A DNA stretch of 23,203 bases from positions 1 to 23,203 of the forward strand of contig JAJZAL010000062.1 of assembly GCA_021799405.1 (NCBI GenBank), in the 5' to 3' direction. The position numbers and the translations under genes are program-made. This DNA comes from Acidobacteriota bacterium (GTDB taxonomy: Bacteria > Acidobacteriota > Terriglobia > Terriglobales > Acidobacteriaceae). Below are positions 15,174 to 22,739 of this stretch, in pieces; positions within the stretch are counted from its first letter, which is position 1, and each line of letters starts with the position of its first letter. The notes under the pieces were generated by a model. The model saw only the letters and a program-made list of their open reading frames with translations. It did no database searches and was not told the origin of the DNA.

Positions 15174-16677
15174 AGACCACCGCCGTGAACATAAAGATGT
15201 CCGTGTTCCCCTCTTTCCAGCAGTCGTGTCTCATCCCGGCTTTGGCGCAGGTTTCTTCCAGAAACTTTTGCCGGTCCCAATGCTGTTCGACGGGCACCTG
15301 CGGAAGCAGCAGGCCCTCGTGCGAGCCGTTCTTCATCAGCAGGCCGTGCTCCCCAATTTTGATCTGATCCACATCGGTAACATGGCGCAGCGGTGAAAGC
15401 ACCGAGATTTCATACCTGAGCTGCGGCAGCTCCGAGACCGACACGGGCGAAAAGCGGGGATCGCGCAGGGCAGCCAGCGTGGCCGTATCGCGCACCGTCA
15501 TGTATAGCGGCTTGATGGCGGAGGTGTAGCCGATGCAGCCGCGCAGCTCGCCGCCTTTGGTGATGGTGACAAACGCGCCGCGCTCCTGGTTCAGGTTCTC
15601 ACTTGTTATCGGAGCGGGGTGATATGCCTCTTGCTTTTGGACCGCGAATTCGACGGATTTGCGGGCCAGGTCGAGCAGCTCTTTCTTGTCATCGTCGCTC
15701 AGCGAGAAGTGATTTTGATGGGCGCTTGCCTCCGGCGACTTTACAAACAGATCCGCGCTATAACCGACGACGCGCGAGCGATCGCCGGAAGTGTCGCCCG
15801 AATTGGCGTACTTGAGCACCATGGCATGGTTGGCGCCCATGCGCTCGGCGGCAATCATCGCGGCCACAATGGGCGCTCCGCCGCATGCCTCCCAGATGCG
15901 CTCCTGGAAGTTGCGCGACATGCTGAAGTAGTCCCATGACTTGAGCGCGTTCAGCGTCTTGTGGTCGATCGTCTCGGCTACATCATAGGCGTGATAGTGC
16001 GAAAGATCGGAGCTGGCCAGAATCAGCGTTTCGCCGTCTTTGTTGTCGGCCTGGATCAACTTCGCCAGCGCCACGCCCAGCGCGCGGCTGTCTTCATAGC
16101 TCTGGTTGCCCATCACGATCGGCACAAGCTCGAAGTTCCCCAGCACCGTTTGCAGCCACGGCAGCTCGACCTCGATAGCGTGCTCGCCGCCGGCGGAGGT
16201 TGGCGTGTGGCCCTTTTCCGAGAGGCGGATGGTCGAGTTCATCTTCGACAATTTATGAGCGAACTCCCTGTCCACCTGAATGGTTCCCAGTGGTGTTGTA
16301 TACGCGTCGCCGTCGTAGACCGACGTGAAGTCGAATGCCTCGTAATGCGAGGGCGCAATCACGACGACGCGAGAATATTTGTGGCCCTTCAAGGCCGCAA
16401 AGGTGTATGCAGCCACCGGCCCGGAGTAGGGATACCCTGCGTGAGGCGCCACTGCCGCCAGGATAGGGCCGTCAATCGTTGGCGGGGTCGCCTGGGCCAG
16501 CATCTCATTGATCATCTCCGAGAGCGCCTTGGGGTCAGCGGGATAGAAGGCCCCTGCGACTGCAGCTTGCCTGATCTTTTCTGAACCGGCACGGACGTGC
16601 TCCAAAGGAACAGTTGCCATGAGCACAGCGAATTGAGCTACAAACGAAATCATGATCGAACTCCTTCCAATCTTCAT
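15154..16677 (-). CDS. MEMO-AMMECR1 fusion (AmmeMemoRadiSam proteins B and A)
   Basis: A 507-aa protein from ATG 16677, preceded by GGAGGTTGGGG and starting 20 bases after the radical SAM gene stop. Residues 1-30 look like a Sec signal peptide (MKIGRSS, hydrophobic ISFVAQFAVLMATV, then EHVRA). The MEMO domain spans about 36-312 (AAVAGAFYPADP ... GYSADLFVK). It keeps H79 (APHAGY), H111 (APSHYE), D224 and H227 (SSDLSHY) and C265 (EACGGAP); the two His and the Cys correspond to the metal-site residues of human MEMO1. The AMMECR1 domain spans about 327-507, with the hallmark LRGCIGY at 378-384. In many genomes these are separate genes. The biochemical function of both domains in bacteria is not established. 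This gene is last in the operon and overlaps the convergent synthase-like gene. Confidence 0.92.
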   Translation of the reverse strand: MKIGRSSIMISFVAQFAVLMATVPLEHVRAGSEKIRQAAVAGAFYPADPKALSEMINEMLAQATPPTIDGPILAAVAPHAGYPYSGPVAAYTFAALKGHKYSRVVVIAPSHYEAFDFTSVYDGDAYTTPLGTIQVDREFAHKLSKMNSTIRLSEKGHTPTSAGGEHAIEVELPWLQTVLGNFELVPIVMGNQSYEDSRALGVALAKLIQADNKDGETLILASSDLSHYHAYDVAETIDHKTLNALKSWDYFSMSRNFQERIWEACGGAPIVAAMIAAERMGANHAMVLKYANSGDTSGDRSRVVGYSADLFVKSPEASAHQNHFSLSDDDKKELLDLARKSVEFAVQKQEAYHPAPITSENLNQERGAFVTITKGGELRGCIGYTSAIKPLYMTVRDTATLAALRDPRFSPVSVSELPQLRYEISVLSPLRHVTDVDQIKIGEHGLLMKNGSHEGLLLPQVPVEQHWDRQKFLEETCAKAGMRHDCWKEGNTDIFMFTAVVFSDHKH

Positions 16678-16697
16678 TTCCCCAACCTCCTGCCTGC

Positions 16698-17936
16698 TTA
16701 TGCTCGCCAGATGCCGGGAATCGGATGACGGCAGAAAGGGCAATTGCCATCTTTGCGAATCAGCATCTTGCCAGCCGTGAATCCCACGCGCTCCACCAGC
16801 ATACGGCGGCACTGCGGGCAGTAGGTGTTTTGCGCGGGATGTCCTGGGACGTTGCCGATGTAAACGTAGTGAAGGCCCTCGGCGTCGGCGATGGCCTTGG
16901 CGCGTTCCAGCGTAGGCACCGGCGTGATGGGCAGGTTTTTGAGCAGGTAGTCAGGATGAAACTGCGTGAAGTGCAGAGGTACATCGGCGCCCAGGTTGGT
17001 CTTGATCCATTGCGCCAGGCCGCGGAACTCGGCATCGCCGTCGTTGAGCGTGGGTACGACCAGGTAAACAATCTCCGTCCACTTGCCCATCTTGCGCAGC
17101 GTGACCAGCGTGTTGAGTACCGGCTTTAATTCGCCGGCGACGACATCCCGGTAGAAAGAATCGGAGTAGGCCTTGAGGTCGATCTTGACCGCGTCCATCT
17201 TTCCGTAGGCGGCCTTCAGCGGTTCTTCCTGGATGTAGCCATTGGAGATGACCACGCTGCGCACGCCTGCCTGATGTCCTGCGTCGGCCGTGTCCATCAG
17301 GTATTCAGAAAAGACAACCGGCTCGCTGTACGTGTAGGCAATGGCCGGGCAGTTATATTGGCGGGCCAGCTCAGCCACCCTTTGTGGCGGAGCATATTGC
17401 GCAGGCACCTGTTCGGGGCGCACCTGCGAGATATCCCAGTTCTGGCAGAACTTGCAGTTGACGTTGCAACCGGCGGTTGCGATGGAGAATGCGGTTGTTC
17501 CAGGCAGAAAGTGAAAGAGCGGCTTCTTTTCGATAGGGTCGACGTGCGCCGCGCAGACGCGTGAATGCACCAGCGAGTAGTAGGTGCCACCGCGATTCTC
17601 GCGCACGCCGCAATAGCCGCGCTCCTTATCGCCCACCACGCATTCGCGCGGGCAAAGCTTGCACTTGATCCTTTTTTCTTTCTGTTTTTCGTAGAACCTG
17701 GCTTCGACCGTAAATTGCTCGTTCGCCTGGCCCTGCTCACCGCTGAAGATCGGTTGTGCCCCTAAGGACGAAGTAAATTCTCCGGTGCTGAGGGCCGCGC
17801 CCGAGGCCAGCGCGCACATCAGAAAGGAGCGCCGGTCGAGCAGGCGCGGCGCATCAGCCATCTCCGGACTCTGCACGTGAGCCGTGCCGCCCGGCGAAGC
17901 TGGCGCATCTCTTTCACGATCGACTTTAGCGTGCAT
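16698..17936 (-). CDS. amrS: AmmeMemoRadiSam system radical SAM enzyme, with Tat-type signal
   Basis: A 412-aa radical SAM protein. ATG 17936 has GGGGGA seven bases upstream and is preferred; ATG 17861 (MADAPRLLDRR) is an alternative, and either start keeps the export motif. Residues 32-52 (LLDRRSFLMCALASGAALSTG) form a twin-arginine signal. The catalytic [4Fe-4S] motif is C157-x3-C161-x2-C164 (GCNVNCKFCQNWDIS). An N-terminal cysteine set (C92, C95, C99, C109; CKLCPRECVVG...GYCGV) is typical of the PflA-like AmmeMemoRadiSam radical SAM family. Two CxxC pairs near the end (YCPQC and CPFC) may bind zinc or another cluster. The substrate is unknown. It lies 26 bases after the DUF362 gene and 20 bases before the MEMO-AMMECR1 gene, so the three are very likely co-transcribed. 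Export of a radical SAM enzyme is unexpected and would need experimental proof. Confidence 0.93.
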   Translation of the reverse strand: MHAKVDRERDAPASPGGTAHVQSPEMADAPRLLDRRSFLMCALASGAALSTGEFTSSLGAQPIFSGEQGQANEQFTVEARFYEKQKEKRIKCKLCPRECVVGDKERGYCGVRENRGGTYYSLVHSRVCAAHVDPIEKKPLFHFLPGTTAFSIATAGCNVNCKFCQNWDISQVRPEQVPAQYAPPQRVAELARQYNCPAIAYTYSEPVVFSEYLMDTADAGHQAGVRSVVISNGYIQEEPLKAAYGKMDAVKIDLKAYSDSFYRDVVAGELKPVLNTLVTLRKMGKWTEIVYLVVPTLNDGDAEFRGLAQWIKTNLGADVPLHFTQFHPDYLLKNLPITPVPTLERAKAIADAEGLHYVYIGNVPGHPAQNTYCPQCRRMLVERVGFTAGKMLIRKDGNCPFCRHPIPGIWRA

Positions 17937-17962
17937 GTCGATTCCCCCGTGTGAGAGCCCGG

Positions 17963-18985
17963 TTATACCTCAACCGTAGTAATCTTCCGGCGATCACAAT
18001 TGCCCAGCCGGTGCTGCGCATCGGCGGCGGTGGCAATGTAACGCGGCGCTCTCTGCTCGGCTTCGAGCGTCCTGAATCCATTTTCCGCCCTTTTGCGCTC
18101 GATAATCCGCCAACCTGTGGCATCGAGCGCAACCGGGTCCTGGGAGACCAGCAGTGCGTTGTACTGCCAACTGAACTGCGGCTTGAAGGCCGGCCCGCCT
18201 TCATACATGGCCGTGGTAGCGTCGCAAATGGTTAGCCTCATCCTGGACCTGACCTGGGGCAGCATATTTACGTCCGCAATGTAGGGATTGCAACCATTGG
18301 GATGGTACTTATTGGGGTTGTGGATCACGCCGTACATGTTCTTGAGAGCAAGCGTCACCCCGGCGCCGTCATGATCTTTGAGAACTGGCAGGTTGATCAG
18401 CACGTCGGTGCGCTCGGTCAGAATCTTCGACAACCGGCTGCCGACGCTGCCATAGGCAACCAGATCCTGCTCGTAATTCACGCGGTCGGTGCCGAAGTAC
18501 TGCACGCGGTTTCCGCCCATGGCGATGCGAAAGCCGGCGCGCTCCATCTCTTCGCTGTCGCGGTCCCATACGGTGATGTCGGCGGGCCTGATGCCGGCCT
18601 GCTGCAGCCGTTCGCAGATAGCCTCGACGAGTTGCAGATTCGTGGAAATGCCACGGCCGCCAAGAGTGTTTACTTTCAGGCTTATGGTCTGGCCTGGGCG
18701 GATCAGCCTCTTCCATGCCTCGACTGGGGTCCGGGGGGCACGATCGCGGCTGAAGAGCGCCAGCATGGCGCGATCAAGTAAAGCTTCCATGCGGCGGGCA
18801 TCCACGTTTGCGCCTCCACCGCGCAGTTGGGGATCGCGGGCAATCACAACCATGGAGTCTGCGGGCGGAGCATTCGTCTGGCCCATAGCAAGGAACGCCA
18901 CCTTGTCGCTTGCACCCAGCGCAGCCGCGCCCGCGAGACACTGCCTCAGAAAGTTCCGGCGGCCAGCGCTTGCGACAGCGTTCAT
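17963..18985 (-). CDS. DUF362 family protein with Tat signal
   Basis: A 340-aa protein from ATG 18985, with GGGGGAG six bases upstream; a GTG directly before it (18988) would sit too close to that site. The N-terminus has a twin-arginine motif (GRRNFLRQCLAGAAALG) and a short hydrophobic stretch. The rest matches the DUF362 family: VVIARDPQLRG, then LKVNTLGGRGISTN, ITVWDRDSEEMERAGF, DVLINLPVLKDHDGAGVTLALKNMYG and VSQDPVALDATGW. No ferredoxin-like CxxCxxCxxxC motifs are present, unlike some longer DUF362 proteins. The molecular function is unknown. It is the first gene of the operon with the radical SAM enzyme and the MEMO-AMMECR1 fusion, so it may be an envelope partner of them. Confidence 0.88.
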   Translation of the reverse strand: MNAVASAGRRNFLRQCLAGAAALGASDKVAFLAMGQTNAPPADSMVVIARDPQLRGGGANVDARRMEALLDRAMLALFSRDRAPRTPVEAWKRLIRPGQTISLKVNTLGGRGISTNLQLVEAICERLQQAGIRPADITVWDRDSEEMERAGFRIAMGGNRVQYFGTDRVNYEQDLVAYGSVGSRLSKILTERTDVLINLPVLKDHDGAGVTLALKNMYGVIHNPNKYHPNGCNPYIADVNMLPQVRSRMRLTICDATTAMYEGGPAFKPQFSWQYNALLVSQDPVALDATGWRIIERKRAENGFRTLEAEQRAPRYIATAADAQHRLGNCDRRKITTVEV

Positions 18986-19455
18986 CACAGCTCCCCCTCA
19001 GATCCGCGACCGGCCGGGGAAAAGGGCTGGGGAAGGGCACGCTCCCGGCCTTTGGAAGCGATCGGCTATTCGCTCAAAAGCGCCTCGCAAAGGCGGAGCC
19101 TCGCCCGTTCGCCGATTGCGCCACCTGAATCACAAATATCGGGAACGCGAGGTTCTTGCAGTGATGCGGAACACTTATGGCCGCGGAGTCGGCACGGCAC
19201 ACGCGAAGCTGAGGTGCAACCATGCGACGCTGGCACTGCAAATCAACCGGCAATGGAATCCGCCATGCCGGCGTTTGCAAGCCATTGATTTATCTCGTTG
19301 TTGACACATGACTCATTTGCATGTCCGCGATGTTTCAGGGGGGCGGATGACGAAGGCAAACGTGATTTGGATCACAGCGGAAGGGCGATGGCAGCAATAG
19401 TCTCAACTCAAGGCACCACGACACGGATGGCTCAAATCATTGAGGAGTAGTTTTC
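18986..19455. other. Divergent intergenic region with a CRP/FNR-like site
   Basis: About 470 bases separate the DUF362 operon (leftward) from the ferredoxin gene (rightward). Short frames here have no domain or good start. A TTGACA at 19301-19306 lacks a good -10 partner. The best element is the inverted repeat at 19362-19375. No promoter for the leftward operon could be picked out with confidence. Confidence 0.45.
19362..19375. promoter_or_regulatory. CRP/FNR-family binding site
   Basis: GTGATTTGGATCAC is a perfect inverted repeat (GTGAT, four bases, ATCAC). It contains the exact CRP core GTGA-N6-TCAC and also resembles FNR-type sites. It is centred about 88 bases before the ferredoxin ATG. 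A weak -10 (AATAGT, 19396-19401) would put the site near -40 of a ferredoxin promoter, an activating position. It could also act on the divergent DUF362 operon. Confidence 0.5.
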
Positions 19456-19707
19456 ATGGCGTATGTAGTTACCGATGCATGTGTGAAGGACTTTGTTTGC
19501 GTATCCGAGTGCGCTACCTCGGCAATCGCGCCCATGGCCGACGATCCCGCCGCCGCAACTGTTTCCCAGGTATACATCAACCCTGATGAGTGCATCGATT
19601 GTGGAAGCTGCGCTTCTCTGTGCGAGCACAGCGCAATTTACATTGGAGACGAACTGCCGGCAGACAAGGCGCACTTCGCCGAGAAAAACCAGGCGTACTT
19701 CCAGTAG
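19456..19707 (+). CDS. Ferredoxin, two-cluster, with CxxDxxC first motif
   Basis: An 83-aa ferredoxin with GAGGAG eight bases before ATG 19456. The second motif is classical, C46-x2-C49-x2-C52-x3-C56. The first motif is C9-x2-D12-x2-C15-x3-C19, with Asp at the second cysteine position. In known ferredoxins this replacement gives a [3Fe-4S] cluster or an Asp-ligated, convertible [4Fe-4S] cluster, so a 7Fe or convertible 8Fe protein is expected. The prolines that usually follow C19 and C56 are absent (CATSAI and CEHSAI). The protein is acidic, soluble and has no export signal. It has its own CRP/FNR-like site and terminator, so it is a single-gene unit. It may supply electrons to Fe-S enzymes, possibly including the divergent radical SAM enzyme; that link is only inferred. 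Confidence 0.9.
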   Translation: MAYVVTDACVKDFVCVSECATSAIAPMADDPAAATVSQVYINPDECIDCGSCASLCEHSAIYIGDELPADKAHFAEKNQAYFQ

Positions 19708-19757
19708 ATTCCGGATCGCCTTCAGCGCAAAGCCTCTCTCAGGGAAATTTTGCGGAC

Positions 19758-19811
19758 TGCGCGTCTGTCGCGGGCGGGAAGCACTGCCTGTTGCAGACGC
19801 GCACTTTTTTG
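19758..19811 (+). terminator. Intrinsic terminator of the ferredoxin gene
   Basis: TGCGCGTCTG (19758-19767) pairs perfectly with CAGACGCGCA (19794-19803), enclosing a G/C-rich loop that can fold further, and is followed by six T (19805-19810). It lies 50 bases after the ferredoxin stop. Confidence 0.85.
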
Positions 19812-19814
19812 TTC

Positions 19815-19831
19815 CTCGCTCGAAAAGCGAG
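19815..19831. other. Small hairpin between convergent genes
   Basis: CTCGCT (19815-19820) pairs with AGCGAG (19826-19831) around a five-base loop, 11 bases beyond the stop of the minus-strand secreted-protein gene. On the minus strand an A-run, not a T-run, follows. It could be a weak 3'-end structure for that gene. Confidence 0.3.
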
Positions 19832-19841
19832 CAAGGCCAGC

Positions 19842-22694
19842 TTAATTTGAAGTTGCTGGACTGGAAGGTAACGGATTTGGAGACGCCGCGTTGCCTGGCG
19901 CTGTGTGCGATGTTGCTGGTGCGGGAGAGGTGTTACCGGGCGAAGAACCAGATGCATGGCCAGAGCCGGAAGTTGTGGCAGGGGCGGTCTGCGGGGTTCC
20001 GGAACCTTGCTTGGAAGAAGGAGCAGGCGAGGCCGCCGGAGGCGTTGCCGGGGTAGTGGCAGGAGCCGTCGGCGCAGATTGCGGCGAGGTTGGCTGCGTA
20101 GTGGATGGTGCGCCGGGTGTGTTCGTGGGCGCAGTGCCTGGCGCGGTTGCGGGCGCTGTTCCTGGCGTCGACCCGGGAGTTGACCCAGGAGTGCTGGAAC
20201 CAGCGGGTGCGGTCGTCGACGGCGGAGCCGCCGCTGGGTGTGCGGGAGGTGGAATCGGCCGCGGCAAAGGCTCAGAAATCCATTTCACCGGCAGGGTGAG
20301 CGTCTGCACGGTATCCGGGTCATCGCGTAGCTTCAGGTAGAGCACGCCGTCGTTGGTGTGAGGAACGGCCAGTTTCGTTCCGGTGAAGTCCGGTGGCAGG
20401 TCGGTCGAATTCTCGAAATCCGGCGTGGCGGCGATGGATGAGGCAAGAAAGAGATTCGAGCCCGAGAGAAAGCACGGTTTGCCTGCGGCGCGCGGGCAGC
20501 GCAATTCTTCAAAGACAGGCATCCGCACCAAAGTTCCCAACGGCAGCCAGTCGCCCGCTACTCCATTGCCTGCCAGGGCCCGCACGTGGATGGGACCGAA
20601 GGCGGAAGGGCCAAAACGGGCCAGGGGATCTACGCTGCCCATTGCGGTCTGAGCGTCTGAGAGGATGAGGCTGCCGTTCGTCAGTGAAAGCACGGTATGG
20701 AAGCTGTCGTCCCCACCTGCCACCTCCACCTTCTCGTCACGGGGAAAACGGACAGGCTTGACGGACTTGAGAAAGAAGACCAGCCGTCCGTTTAGAGGCA
20801 GATCGTCCGGGCTGCCAAGCTTCACTACCGAGGGCGCATCGGACGTATCGAGTTGGACGGTTTTGCTCAATAGCGCGATCTGGGGACGTGGGGGCTTCAC
20901 TGAAACCGGCACCTTCAATTGGCGTCCGTCGAGCAAACTTACATGGGCGACATACTGCCGGCCCGGTTTCAATCCGCCCGTGGAGGAGTCGGTTTTCACC
21001 GTCAACTGGTCAAGGTTCTGCACACGGCTCAACCCCGCCGGAGCCCAGGCAATGCCATCCAGCGTAACGGTCGCCACCTCGTCCAGGCGAGTGCCTTTCA
21101 GCCAGGCCTCCGCGTCGCCGGCGTTCAATGTCAAGAGATCCAACGATGCCGCGTCAGCGTAGGCCTTGAGCGCGAGGGTCTCCGGCTTTGCGATTCCGTA
21201 CTGGTAGATGGAGATAGTTACCGGTCCCGGCGCGGCATCCTTCATGGGCACAACCGCATTCAGCGTATCCGGCGTGGGAGATTTCCAAACCAGCTTCACC
21301 GGGCTGTCACTGGCGGCCTCTTCCTCCAACTTGTCTACGCAAGTCGTATCCTGTCCCTCGAAGTGCAGCGTGTCGTTGCGCCCAATCACCAGGGCGGATT
21401 CGTCGCCGCTCGCCAGCGCCCAACGGCCCGGCTGGGATGAGCGCAGGTGGTAGCGTGGCCCTACCCAGTCGTCGAATCCCCACTTGCCGCGCACCTCGCC
21501 GATCAAATCGCCTGCTGGCAGCAGCGGGGCGGGTTCCTCAACTGCCAGACCCCCCTGGGACGGCGACACTCGCAGGGGCAAGTCCACCGGCGCGCTCTTC
21601 GAGCCGGACGGGGGTTCGATGTGCAACTTGAGATCGTGCGCCACCTCAGACGCGAACACTCGCGGAGCGCCTTCTGCGGGCAACACCAGATCGGGCCTCT
21701 GCGCACAGAAAATATCGGACGGCGCCACCGGGTGCAGAGGATCTGGCACCGCTGGTCCCAACGGCGGCAATGCAACCACGACTACGGATTTGGGATTGCG
21801 GAAAGAGGGCGGCATATTCAGGCGCAGGTTGAGCGTGTCCCCCTGCGGCAGCGCCAGCGCGGGTATGTACTGGAAATGAGCGGTATGCAGCGAGCCGAGA
21901 ATTCTGACAGTGTCTACAATCGCGCCGACGTAGGGGCTGTAAATTCCTCCTCCAGCCATAGTCGAGTAGCTGAGCTGGTTCATCAGGTCCGCCGCAGAGC
22001 CGTTGGTCAGTTGTGCAACCAGCGACTGTTCATTCGAGTCATCAAGCACCAGACCTTCCGAGTTTTTTGACAGGCAGGCGGCCTGCTGGTCGGTGGGCAT
22101 GCTGAAGCAGTCCATATTCAGCTTGATGCCGAGACTGCGGGCTGCCATTTGAGCGTGTTCTTTCAGCAACTTGGGATCAGTCTGGGAGGTGATTTTAACG
22201 TCAGACAAGTAGGATTCCAGCCGGAGCCGTTCCCGGCTCGCCGCCTCCAGATCCTGGGCTGCGCGGACGAAGGCCCCCGGTCTGCCCCGCACGGCTTTGC
22301 GCAGCGTATTAAAGTCGCCTCCGGTCTCTGGAGCCAGAAACAGCAGAGCTTGCTGCGCTCCGGTGGGCACGGTGACAAAGACCCCCTCGCTGCGCACATG
22401 GGAGTTCCATGTCTCAACCCGCGTAAACCAATTCGCGGGCGGGGGATTCGTGGCGCCGCGCAGAAAGGCGATTACCAGGACAAAATGGGCAGATTGGGTC
22501 GGTGGCAGGTCCGGATGAACCCAAAGCCGGTCACCCGGAAGCAGGTTCGGAACCTGGGAAATTGGCAGCGTTACGTCGCCCCTCTTTACATGCACATCGA
22601 TCTTCGGTCCCAATAGATCAAAGCTGGAATCGGCTGCGTGCAATTCGGTGAGGGCCACAAAAAAGAGCAACAGCAACTGCAACCAACGGCGCAT
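19842..22694 (-). CDS. Large secreted protein of unknown function with Pro/Thr/Ser/Ala-rich tail
   Basis: From ATG 22694 this is a 950-aa protein starting with a clean Sec signal peptide (MRRWLQLLLLFFVALTELHA, cleavage before ADSS). ATG 22739 has a better ribosome-binding site (AGAGG) and would add 15 residues before the signal. I do not recognise a named domain. The middle part has the short hydrophobic/Gly/Pro alternation of beta-sandwich modules (for example PVTISIYQYG, GLKPGRQYVAHVSLLDGRQLKVPVSV, FGPIHVRALAGNGVAGDW). One region before residue 220 is helical and carries cysteines (MDCFSMPTDQQAACLSKN). The last about 140 residues (DNA 19842-20270) are almost only Pro, Thr, Ser, Ala and Gly, with STPG repeats, as in an extended wall or surface spacer. 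No C-terminal anchor is seen. It is a single gene convergent with the ferredoxin gene. Confidence 0.8.
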   Translation of the reverse strand: MRRWLQLLLLFFVALTELHAADSSFDLLGPKIDVHVKRGDVTLPISQVPNLLPGDRLWVHPDLPPTQSAHFVLVIAFLRGATNPPPANWFTRVETWNSHVRSEGVFVTVPTGAQQALLFLAPETGGDFNTLRKAVRGRPGAFVRAAQDLEAASRERLRLESYLSDVKITSQTDPKLLKEHAQMAARSLGIKLNMDCFSMPTDQQAACLSKNSEGLVLDDSNEQSLVAQLTNGSAADLMNQLSYSTMAGGGIYSPYVGAIVDTVRILGSLHTAHFQYIPALALPQGDTLNLRLNMPPSFRNPKSVVVVALPPLGPAVPDPLHPVAPSDIFCAQRPDLVLPAEGAPRVFASEVAHDLKLHIEPPSGSKSAPVDLPLRVSPSQGGLAVEEPAPLLPAGDLIGEVRGKWGFDDWVGPRYHLRSSQPGRWALASGDESALVIGRNDTLHFEGQDTTCVDKLEEEAASDSPVKLVWKSPTPDTLNAVVPMKDAAPGPVTISIYQYGIAKPETLALKAYADAASLDLLTLNAGDAEAWLKGTRLDEVATVTLDGIAWAPAGLSRVQNLDQLTVKTDSSTGGLKPGRQYVAHVSLLDGRQLKVPVSVKPPRPQIALLSKTVQLDTSDAPSVVKLGSPDDLPLNGRLVFFLKSVKPVRFPRDEKVEVAGGDDSFHTVLSLTNGSLILSDAQTAMGSVDPLARFGPSAFGPIHVRALAGNGVAGDWLPLGTLVRMPVFEELRCPRAAGKPCFLSGSNLFLASSIAATPDFENSTDLPPDFTGTKLAVPHTNDGVLYLKLRDDPDTVQTLTLPVKWISEPLPRPIPPPAHPAAAPPSTTAPAGSSTPGSTPGSTPGTAPATAPGTAPTNTPGAPSTTQPTSPQSAPTAPATTPATPPAASPAPSSKQGSGTPQTAPATTSGSGHASGSSPGNTSPAPATSHTAPGNAASPNPLPSSPATSN

Positions 22695-22739
22695 GCTTTC
22701 TATTGTACGAATTTCACGACCCGAGGTGAGCAAAGCCAT

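Noticed and set aside
15961..16584. 207-codon plus-strand frame opposite MEMO-AMMECR1
   Set aside because: Antisense to the clear MEMO domain, without recognisable motifs.
19225..19275. Possible sigma54 promoter (TGGCAC or GG-N10-GC patterns)
   Set aside because: The -24 and -12 parts do not both fit at the right spacing; the matches are at chance level.
20080..20230. Short repeats that might suggest a CRISPR or satellite array
   Set aside because: They encode the STPG/TAPG repeats of the low-complexity protein tail and are imperfect, with no spacers.
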